Below are positions 22,817-31,551 of a DNA stretch of 64,000 bases, piece after piece. Made by a program: the position numbers and the translations under genes. Under the pieces are notes generated by a model, which searched no databases, had not been told where the DNA came from, and saw nothing but the letters and a program-made list of their open reading frames with translations. This DNA is from Lactarius indigo. Lineage: Eukaryota; Basidiomycota; Agaricomycetes; Russulales; Russulaceae. The stretch is from the NCBI GenBank assembly GCA_025766275.1, contig JAFKAC010000017.1:124001-188000 (forward strand), written 5' to 3'. Numbering within the stretch: position 1 is the first letter of the stretch; every line of letters starts with the position of its first letter.

Positions 22817-23155
22817 TGCGGGGTTGGGGAACTCTTTAGAGTGGTCGAGTCCCTTTTATGTTGTTCGTCCAGCCCCTTTGGCGGATGGGTGTTGTCTATA
22901 GTAGTCTTTGATGGCGTCTGTGGCATTGGTCATGTTGGTTGCAGGTTCCCACGTATTGTCACTTGGTGGGAATCCTTTCCACTTTACTAGGTAGTGGAGT
23001 TTGCGCCCTCGCCCTCGTGCTTGGGCGTCTTCAATGCGCTCCACCTCATACTCCTCTTCTCCATTGATAAGGTCGGGTGGAGGTCGGGTAAAGTTTGCGC
23101 CGTGCATCTCCGTCTCCTTATATGGTGTGAGAAGGTTTGCATGGAATACCAGGTG

Positions 23156-23894
23156 TGTCACGCCTCTGTGGGGGCGTGGTCTTCTGTAATGGCTTCCTGT
23201 CACGTGGCAGTCGACAGCCAAGTCGGATCGGCACTGTGTGCAACGACTCCTATGGTCCTCTGTAGCAGCTCCTACGCTGAGGTAGCTGAGTCTGTGGCAA
23301 TCCCCCTACGCTGAGGTGGGAAGGTCCTTCTGTAACAGCCCCTTGTGCTAAGGTGACTGAGTCTGTAGCAATGGACGAGCTCGGTGGCCTAAGTCCAAAG
23401 GTCACGTGTCACTGGGCTGACCAGTAAGACAGGAGGAGGATGAGAGCGAAGTCAAGGGGAAGCCTACACAGAGGCCAAGAGGGGAATGACTCAAAGGAGG
23501 TGAGGGTCAAGGGTCCGAGGTTCTGGGTCAAGGGCTTGAGTGCTGAAGGGACTGAGGCACTCAAGGAGTCAATGGAGATACAACGCAGATAGTTGATTAA
23601 GCCAAAGCTAAGGAGCTAAGGCGCACTACAGGGTTCCTTATGTAGTACAGGATTGCGCCTGAGCGCATAGTGCTACTGGTTGCTATAGATAGAATAATGT
23701 GCTGGCAAGATGGTGTCAACATCGTGCAAGATGGTGTCATGCCAGCAAGGCAGAAGAAGGGTGGATGAGAATAGCACAGAAGGTGCTAGAACGATCAGAT
23801 AAAGGGGAAGCATAGGTTCAAGAAAGGTAACAGTCAGGAAAGGAGATGGATCAGATAAGGACAAGAAGGGAAAAGTAGTAGGTGGTTCGTGACA
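23156..23894. repeat. Solo LTR (739 bp) inserted in Gypsy-A pol
   Basis: Starts TGTCACG and ends CGTGACA, flanked by AGGTG (23151-23155) and GGGTG (23895-23899). The two flanks differ by one base, which in the pol frame fits a CpG change (CACCC to CACCT on the coding strand). It has no coding capacity. It contains several degenerate internal motif repeats (CTACGCTGAGGT twice). The source element is not in this window. Confidence 0.85.
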
Positions 23895-26800
23895 GGGTGG
23901 ATCTTCCATGTAATGGGGAGTTCGAGTTCATAAGAAACGTCTGATAGAACCTTCATTATCTTGAATGGTCCGTGTCTCTTTGGGGCTAGTTTACTTGTGG
24001 GGTAGAAGGTACGGAGGTTTGTCCCTTCTAGCCATACTTGGTCTCCTTGCTGATAGGGTGTGAACCCCGTTTTGCCTCGTTGCATCATAAGGCGTTGCGC
24101 GTGTTTAATGCTGTCCTGGGCATGTTGCCTGAGTACTAGCAGCTCTTCCAATCGTTGGTCTACGGCTGGGCAGCTCAACGGTTTGGGGTTCCAGGTGGTC
24201 CGCGGTTCCCATCCCATAAGGAGCGAGAATGGGGAGTGTTTGGTTGTGGCATTTTCCCAGGAGTTGTGCGCAAATTGTGCCATCGGTAGGACTTCTGCCC
24301 AATTGTCTTGCCTTACATTGCACCAGTGTCGTAAGTATTGTTCCAGCCATTGGTTGGTGCGTTCCGACTGGCCATCGGTCTGGGGGTGATATGCCAACGA
24401 TATGTTTTGTTGTATTCCCAGAGTGTGGCACAGTTGTCTCATGAAAGTAGACGCAAATCTGGGGTCTCGATCGGATATAATTTTTTTGGGTAGGCCGTAA
24501 TGAGGGTATACATGTTGGAGATAGAGTTTGGCCACTCCTTCTGACGTGATGGTTTCATTGCAGGGAATGAATATTGATGCTTTTGAGCAATCGTGATCGG
24601 TGATGGTGAGAATTGAATTGAATCCATTTGATATGGGGAGTTTGACTATGAAATCCATTGCTACCACTTCAAAGGGTTCGGCTGTTGGGTCTGTGGTGAT
24701 GGGGAACAGGTGGGGCTTTTGTCGGTGAGGGTTAATCTTGTTGCTTTGACAGATGGCACATCCCTTGACGTACGCTTCCACGTCTTTTTGCATATTCGGC
24801 CACCAGAAGTCGTGTCGGACTAGTTCTAGGGTATTGGCGATTCCTGGATGTCCGGCGCTTGGAGTGTTGTGGAAAAAGGTGATTACCCCCCGCTTAAGGT
24901 CGTTGTTTCCCACAACAACGAGGGCATCGCCCTTCCACCATAGCCCGTCGTGCTTCTTTAGGTTATGGGGTTCGACCCATGGGAGTATTGCTGATTCTTC
25001 CATGTTCTGAGTAATTTGGGTCCATATGTCCATATTGTGCATGGACGTCTGGGTGACCTTCAGGAACATTTGTTCTGGTAGTACCGTGACATGGTCGTTA
25101 TCCGTTGTTCCATCGTCATAGTCAGGGCGTCTTGATAGGGAGTCTGCTTGGGTATTCTTGGCGCCGGGGATGTGTTTAAGTACGAAGTTGTATTCAGAGA
25201 GTTCCTGGAATTCTTGTGCTACACGCCTACTGATTTTTCTTGGTTCCTTCCAGTATTGGAGGTTGGCATGGTCGGTATGGATGGTTATCAGGTGGGGGGA
25301 ACCAATAAGATATGTGCGCCACGTTCGTAGGGCTTTGACGATGGCTAGTAATTCTCTGTCATAAATGTCGTAGTTACGCTCCGCTTCAGTTAGTGATTCC
25401 AAATAGAACGCCACTGGGTGCAGCTTCTGGTCTTCTCCCTTTTGATTTAGTACCGCTCCTAGGGTGTAGCTTGAGGCATCAACCTCTATCTCAAAGGGTT
25501 GGTCTAATTTTGGGAATAGGAGTACAGGTTCGGAGCTGATTCGTTCCTTGATGGTGTCGAATGCTTCTTGCCTGGGCTTCGTCCATTCCCATGGTGTATC
25601 CTTCTTTGTGAGGTCGTGGAGTGGTCTTGCTATCGTGGAGAATCCTCTTATGAATCGTCGGTAGAAGTTGCAGAAGCCTAGGAAGGCTCGTACTTCTTTT
25701 AGGGATTTTGGTGCCTTCCAATCCTGTACACCCTGTACTTTTACTGGGTCCATTCGCAACTTGCCATGTCCGATGATCAGGCCCAGGTATTCCACTTCAT
25801 AGACCTCGAATACGCATTTTTCTGGTTTGATGTATAGGTCGTGTTCATCACATAGATCCAGGACACGGTGTAAAATTTGTCGATGATGGGCACGGTTGTC
25901 TGCTGTTGCAATTAGAATGTCGTCCATGTAGACGATAACTTCTCCGGTCAGTACCAGTTCCCAGAATATGGTGTCCATCATGGTTTGGAAGGTACTGGGG
26001 GAGTTGGTAAGGCCGAAGAACATGACTCGTGGTTCGAATAATCCCTGATTGGTTTTGAACGCCGCTTTCCACTCGTCACCCGGTTTGATTCGAACGTTAT
26101 TGTACCCCCATTGGATATTGAGCTTAGAGTAGAGTCGTGCCTCTTGGATCCGATCAATAAGTTCAGGGATTAAGGGGAGTGGGTAGTGGTTCTTTACTGT
26201 TAGTTCGTTGAGGCGACGATAGTCCTGTACCGGCCGCAGTTTCCCGTCCTTCTTCTTGATGAAGAAAAAGGGAGAAGTGTAGGGGGATTTTGAAGGTTGG
26301 ATGTACTTTTTGTCCAGGTGTTCGGTTATGAATTCGGACAGTTTTTCGGTTTTGGGAATTGTAAGTGGGTATACCTTGCAGTCCATGGTTTCAGGGGCCG
26401 TTGGGATTAGATCAATGGCATGGTCCCATGTCCGTGAAGGGGGAAAGCGTTGGGAGGCTTCTTCGCTAAAGACCTTATGGTGTCTGCGATATTCTTCAGG
26501 GACGAGTTCTTCAAAGGTCTTTTGCGGTCTCTTGGCTGCTTCCTGTTGCGCAAGTTCCGATGCTGTTGTTGTTTTTCACAGTCGGATGAGTGGCGCTTCT
26601 TCTCCTTCCAGTTGCTCCCAGGCCAATTCGTCAAGTTGATACGTCTCCAATGCCTTAATGGTAGCTTCCATAGGCATGGCTTCGTCTGACAAATTCAGGC
26701 TGGTGATTACTACCGGTTGGAATTCTTCATCGAGGGTGGCATCTCACCAGTGGAACTTTGGTTCGAAGGCTGTGAACCAAGGGTATCCGAGTATGACTTC

Positions 26801-27129
26801 ATCATTTCCCAGGTCGGTGATAAGAAACCTGAGATGTTGGGTCTTTCCTCCCGTTTTGACCGTGAGGTCGGTGAAGGAAGTGATTTCCCCTCCTTGATTG
26901 TGGGTTCCATCCACATTCCATATCTTGATGGGACATTCGGTAGCTAGCCAAGCTATCTTTAGTCGTTTCAGGAGGTTTGCGCTTATAAAATTATCGGTTG
27001 CGCCGGAATCGATGAGAACATTTTGTTCGGCCGTCGCATGAGCAGATTTGAAAAGAACTGGAATTCGCATGGATCGGAATCTGCTATTGTACACACTAAG
27101 TTTTAATGCTCTAGCCCAGGCCGCCGGGT

Positions 27130-28794
27130 TCAAGCGTTCAGAAAATCCTTCTTCTGGCCAAATAATTTGTCCACCATTAATTCTTGTACTTCTGGGGTTT
27201 GAGCGAATAGCGCTGCTACCTGGGCGTCCGCTTGTTCTTCGTTAGAAAGGGGGCGTGATGCGGTCATGGAGATAGTGGCGGTTGTGGGGGCGCTGGTTGC
27301 GGGAGTCGTGGTTTCAGTTGTCTTGATGGTGGTAGACTTCTGGGGACAGTTGCGGGAAATATGCCCTTGGCCTCGACAGCGGAAGCATCTTCCTTCTTTC
27401 TGCAGCTGCAGTTTTTCAGTGTCTGTTAAAGCGGCTCTAGCTCTTGTGCGGCTAACATCCATCACATTGGGATCTCGGTTCTTGTTTAATGCCGACAACC
27501 ACTGGTCACAGGATGCTCCTCCTCGTTTATTGTTTCCTCCTTTTGTGAGTTTGTCTTTCAGAAGGAGGTATTCGGCTTGTTGCAGTGTTACGGCTGCTTT
27601 CCAGTCATCCCATGTGATTGGATGATGGAACTTGATTGCATTTACGACGAGGGCGTTAGGGAGTCCCTTCTGGAAAATTTCCAACGTGGTGGCTTCGTCT
27701 TTATTATATCCTGCCTTGTTGGCGAGATTCGAGAATTTTGCGATATATGTGTCGATGTCTTCCTTTTCCATCCTGAGAGTTTGGATGGAGTGCTGGGCCT
27801 TCTGTTGTTGCGTGGTATCAGTGTAGGCCTGAATGAATCGTGTTTCAATAGTGTCCCAAAGGTTTTCTTCGTTTAGGGCCACTCCTGCTACTAGTTGGGC
27901 GACAAGCCACTGAATTTGTTCTTCGACCCAGTCGTCCACGAGGGGGCCTAGGATGTAGGAGAGGAGGGTCATTGCGCGGGAGTACGGGACCACCAGTTGT
28001 TGCATGGTGGGGTTCATTCCTCGATAGAGGGAGAAGGCGTTGAGAAACGCCCGACTTGATTCCCGATCTCCTGTAAACTCTGGCGGGGCATTTCCTCCGA
28101 GTCTCCCATTAAGGAGGCCCGGGGCTGCTCCCCCTCCTGCAGCTGCACCTCCACCTCCAGGCGCGCCGCCTCCGCCTCCACCTCCAGGCGCACCGCCTCC
28201 GCCTCCAGGCGCACCGCCTCCATGATGGCTTCCTGGGCCTCCTGGAGGGCCGCTTCCGCCTGCCGGCACACTTCCTCCCATAGGATGTCCTCCACCACTT
28301 GGAGCAGCCGTAGAGGAGGACGTTCCTCCACTGGGTTGGCCGCTTCCTGACTGGGTGAGGGTGGTTGCAAGTTGGGATTGGGTAGTGGACATGTCAGCAT
28401 ATGATGCAAAGTCAACTGGTCTGGTGATAGTAGGTGTGAGAGTGGGGTCTGGGTTTTCGCTATCTGAGTCAGGTTCTGCAACGTCAGAGTCGACGTCGAT
28501 GCCTTGTATCCGGGTTTTTCCTGGTCCGAGCCCAAGAGATGCGGGTACTGGTTTGATTGAATACCAAGAGTTCTTTTTGTCCGAATAGGCAATGTAGGCC
28601 CAGACATGTTGATCTTCGATATATTCGATGGGTTCGTAGGTGTTTTTGTCAGGGTCAAAGACGTAGTAGCCTGTGTCGTGAGGAGTGTTCCTCCAGGTGG
28701 CCATTCCTTTGATTGAGGATCGGAGGTCGTTGTTGGTGTGTCGTTCCAGGTATTCCTGGACAAACTTGGTTCGGCTTCGGCTGGTGAGAGCCAC
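27130..28794 (-). CDS. Gypsy-A Gag (554 codons)
   Basis: Uninterrupted minus-strand frame ending in TGA at 27130-27132. It begins at a GTG (28794) in a strong start context (ACCGTGG); an in-frame TGA lies further upstream and no ATG between. Order: N-terminal Trp-containing domain (GYYVFDPDKNTYEPIEYI), acidic linker, Gln/Ser stretch, very Gly-rich tract (about residues 165-230), capsid-like domain with DIDTYIAKF, and zinc knuckle CFRCRGQGHISRNC. It ends KKDFLNA. The domain plan matches Gypsy-B Gag. If GTG is not used, the first internal in-frame ATG (about codon 31) would lose a conserved N-terminus. Confidence 0.9.
   Translation of the reverse strand: MALTSRSRTKFVQEYLERHTNNDLRSSIKGMATWRNTPHDTGYYVFDPDKNTYEPIEYIEDQHVWAYIAYSDKKNSWYSIKPVPASLGLGPGKTRIQGIDVDSDVAEPDSDSENPDPTLTPTITRPVDFASYADMSTTQSQLATTLTQSGSGQPSGGTSSSTAAPSGGGHPMGGSVPAGGSGPPGGPGSHHGGGAPGGGGGAPGGGGGGGAPGGGGAAAGGGAAPGLLNGRLGGNAPPEFTGDRESSRAFLNAFSLYRGMNPTMQQLVVPYSRAMTLLSYILGPLVDDWVEEQIQWLVAQLVAGVALNEENLWDTIETRFIQAYTDTTQQQKAQHSIQTLRMEKEDIDTYIAKFSNLANKAGYNKDEATTLEIFQKGLPNALVVNAIKFHHPITWDDWKAAVTLQQAEYLLLKDKLTKGGNNKRGGASCDQWLSALNKNRDPNVMDVSRTRARAALTDTEKLQLQKEGRCFRCRGQGHISRNCPQKSTTIKTTETTTPATSAPTTATISMTASRPLSNEEQADAQVAALFAQTPEVQELMVDKLFGQKKDFLNA
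27142..27148 (-). other. Probable -1 frameshift heptamer (Gypsy-A gag/pol)
   Basis: In gag phase the minus strand reads G GAT TTT (AAG GAT TTT CTG), three sense codons before the gag TGA. The -1 frame reads GFSERLNPAAW into pol. Position and phase match the GGGTTTT site of Gypsy-B. Confidence 0.6.
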
Positions 28795-28802
28795 GGTGTG
28801 AG

Positions 28803-28813
28803 AGACTAGACTT
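28803..28813 (-). other. Gypsy-A primer binding site (self-priming type)
   Basis: On the minus strand AAGTCTAGTCT lies two bases after the 5' LTR. It is exactly complementary to AGACTAGACTT inside the LTR (29050-29040), 33 nt downstream of a TATA-like box. Confidence 0.72.
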
Positions 28814-28815
28814 AA

Positions 28816-29389
28816 TGTAACGCCACTACAGGGGCGTTGCGTACGACCTGTACTGAGTCAGTCGAATAATGGCAGCGCAAGCTCCAAGGCTTGGCTTCAG
28901 CGGGATGATGCACAAGGATCACAAGGACGGCGGTCACTTGGATCGTAGAGGAGGGCCAAGACTCAAAGGTCTGGCAGAGGCAACGGGGATTCGCAAGACT
29001 ATGAAGGCACAAAGGCATTCGAGTGTAGTATTACACAAGAAGTCTAGTCTACCGTACAAGCTAGATAGGACTAGGTTTAAATAGATAGTAACTAGTGTGG
29101 CGACTACAAACAGATGGCGCCATCGCTGGTCTTGGGACAAAGGGTAGGACATAACGAGAATAAAGGGGACGCTGCACTGGGAATAAGGGTGAATCACGCG
29201 GGGTCGCGTGTGATTAGGAACACGACGGAAACTAGCACATGTCGAACTTTATCAGAAGGGAGCATCGATAAGTAGGGCGTGCGATAGGAACCGGGTAATC
29301 GTAAAGTCCGCGTAATCATACAGGGCTTGTATGGTGTAGGGAAGGGAATAGGAACATGTGAAAGAACGAGTCCAAGGAAAATCGTAACA
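28816..29389 (-). repeat. Gypsy-A 5' LTR (574 bp)
   Basis: Partner of 12940-13513, followed by the target duplication TCTTT at 29390-29394. Its outer end lies 38 bp upstream of the helicase ATG. Confidence 0.95.
29040..29083 (-). promoter_or_regulatory. LTR promoter of Gypsy-A: TATA box and predicted transcript 5' end
   Basis: Minus-strand TATTTAAA (29083-29076) lies 33 nt before AGACTAGACTT (29050-29040), the 11-mer complementary to the primer binding site. The spacing is nearly the same as in Gypsy-B (34 nt). Confidence 0.65.
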
Positions 29390-29427
29390 TCTTTGATGCA
29401 TCGCATTGCTCTGGTGCTTGCTCTGCA

Positions 29428-31532
29428 ATGTCTACGCGCGCTCTTAATACTGTTCTGGGGCTCCATGATCATCTTCATTTTCTTCGGACTTGCCCTAGTT
29501 ATGATCTTGAACGATTGATACTAAATATTGGTCTATATGGACGACTCCCGCTGTCTTTTCTGGATGCACTCGACGGATGCGATAGGATCGCTTGTTACCG
29601 GGCTGCGCTCATGTGCTACAGTGTCACTAGTTCCGCCCAGGTGCCTCGCGAGATGCAGTTAAGAGTTGTCTTAGCTAGCCAGAACGATAAGGACTGTATT
29701 GTCTCTGCTGGAACTGGAAGTGGGAAGACACTGCCGATCGTTCTGAACGCGCTACTGGACGACCCATGCAGAAGACTCATTACCCTAATTCTTTCACCCT
29801 TGAAGTGCCTTCAGGTGACGCAAGAATCCGATTTCAATTCCAGGTATGGAATCCCAACAGTAGTTATAAATGAAGATACTCCGAGGGATGATGCTTGGTG
29901 GACTGTGAGTCGCACCTCTTCAAGTCCTCACACCGGTTCAGTCTCGCTAATGTTTACAGGAAAATGTGTGGGACGGAAAAGAACGCAGTCCAGGGCGTGC
30001 ACGACTGATAATTGTCACTGTCGAGCAGCTCTTTAAATCTCGCGAAGGTCACTTCCCTCGGCTTGCCCTCCTTGTCCGTAATCTTGGGTTCCAGAAACAC
30101 ATTGTGCGCGTGTTCGTTGACAAGGCCCACAATGTCTATACTTCTGGTCTATCTCTTTACGGCCTTGACGCCTTTCGTCCAGCATGGGGCCATCTGGATG
30201 AACTAAAGGCTGTCCTTCCTCGGAGTGTGCACTGGACTTTATTATCCGCTACGTTCCCGCCACATATACGCGCCATGGTTGAGAAGAAGCTCTTGCGCCC
30301 TGGCTATGAAGCCATTCATATAACCTCGAACCGCCCAAATACAGTCTATGCAACTCATGAGGTTATCAACAGTATCGAAGATCTCCAGAACTACGAATGC
30401 TTCCTCGCGTCTCCTTTTTCTATGAGATCTCAGCCCCGTGTTCTCGTCTTCGTGGACAAGAAGGAGTTGGCTTGTCAGATCGCTGTGCACCTGGATTCAT
30501 GCCTTCCGGTCGAATATCGAGACAAGGGTATAGTTAGGCATTACCACAGCAAGATGTCTCAGAGGTATCTACAGCTCGCTCACTCAGCTTTTACGGAGTC
30601 TACTGGTACTTGTCGTATTTTGGTAGCGACATCGGGTCAATCTGTGGTATGGGGTAGCGTTTTGTTTCATCGCTGGCGCAGTGCTGACATACTACCCTAG
30701 GGTGTTGACTTCCCAGACGTCAAGATCGTCTGCACAGCTGGGCTACCCGGATCCATGGTCGAAGTTCTTCAGCGTGGTGGACGCGCCCTCCGTAACTCAG
30801 ACGATGACGCTCTGTTTGTCATCTTCTATGAATCTTGGGTCCACGATGTCTCCCTGGATGAGTATACTGAAGGTGACTTGGGTGACCCTGACCGTCCTAG
30901 GGGTCCTCTGAAGTTGAGCTCGCAACGACGTGAACGTGTGCCGTTTTCGTGTCTCAAGCTAGTGAAGAGCAAAACCTGTCTTCGTGCCGAGTTTGCTTCT
31001 TATCTAGACGACACTTCTCGTTCTGGTACGGACCCTCTCGTCGTTGATACCAATAACTTATTTCTCATTAACAGCACTTGGTTACACAACGGCCTACTGT
31101 TGTACCGCCGTGGATTGTCACGGGGAAAACTTTAGTCTGCAAGACCTCCTACCTGGGAAGCTCGCTGCAGCTCCTCCGCCTGCACCTACACAAAAGACAA
31201 AGCGGACGAATAATACCTATCGCCCTATGCCAGAACGTCGATTTCTGGAGTCTCGTCTTATTGAATGGCTGAGGCTCGAGCACTTGGCAGATTCATTCCG
31301 CTCTGTCCGACCTCCTGACCTCATCCTCTTGGGTTCACAGAGAGCAACTCTAGTACGTGCTGACCCAAGCAAAATCGAAACCGCACAGGATATAATGGCA
31401 TTGTTACAAGAGTCAGCTGACTGGGACACTGAGTGGTCTGCTAAGATATTCAAGGTGATCGCACAGTTTGATAGAGACTATGTATGTATTATTGGGCACT
31501 CGGCAACGCAGCAAAAGCGGAAGCGAATATAA
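29428..31532 (+). CDS. RecQ-like ATP-dependent DNA helicase (648 aa), Walker B residue changed
   Basis: Four exons with clean GT-AG introns: 29428-29904, 29960-30646, 30701-31025 and 31075-31532. The joined frame of 649 codons has no stop. It carries Walker A AGTGSGKT (residues 94-101), a Q-motif-like upstream segment (SAQVPREMQLR), motif III LLSATFP, TSNRPN, a helicase C-terminal region (VFVDKKE, TSGQSVGVDFP, QRGGRAL) and a later Cys cluster. SF2 helicases use a DEAH/DEVH box for ATP hydrolysis, but here the box is DKAH (residues 213-216, Lys codon 30122-30124). A GAG to AAG change in CpG context would explain it. The protein may therefore be inactive. It is convergent with the DUF6589 gene (19 bp between stops). 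Its upstream region was displaced by Gypsy-A. Confidence 0.85.
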
Positions 31533-31551
31533 TACTGTATTTGTGCAATTC

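Larger units (their letters stand above)
22856..27148 (-). pseudogene. Gypsy-A Pol: protease to chromodomain (two TGA, solo-LTR insertion)
   Basis: The pol frame enters at the -1 site 27142-27148 and runs to 22856. TGA codons occur at 26744-26746 (after EPKFHW) and 26576-26578 (after LIRL). The solo LTR at 23156-23894 plus its 5-bp duplication adds 744 nt, a multiple of three, between KIHP and VFHANLL. Motifs in order: protease NVLIDSGATDNFI, RT YMDDILIA, RNase H EIEVDASS and RELLAIVKAL, integrase zinc domain CAICQSNK, core AMDFIV, SDRDPRF, TDGQSERTN, and chromodomain ([19 protein letters not shown]). The protein is closely related to Gypsy-B Pol but ends soon after the chromodomain. The extra C-terminal region is a separate ORF here. 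Confidence 0.92.
12940..29389 (-). mobile_element. Gypsy-A: chromodomain Ty3/Gypsy (Tf1/sushi-like) element with nested insertions
   Basis: The two 574-bp LTRs (12940-13513 and 28816-29389) begin TGTAACG and end CGTAACA, and the element is flanked by the 5-bp duplication TCTTT. Read on the minus strand, the order is 5' LTR, self-priming site, gag, pol (protease, RT, RNase H, integrase, chromodomain), a third ORF with coiled coil and zinc knuckles, a purine-rich tract, and the 3' LTR. Gypsy-B is inserted in ORF3 and a 739-bp solo LTR in pol. Without these the element is about 7.9 kb. The LTRs differ at five sites, all CpG/CpA. Three in-frame TGA codons were found (pol two, ORF3 one), so it is unlikely to be autonomous now. 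Confidence 0.95.

Noticed and set aside
23156..23894. MITE or other DNA transposon in Gypsy-A pol
   Set aside because: The 5-bp duplication and TG...CA ends fit an LTR better. The seven-base inverted ends alone are short for a MITE.
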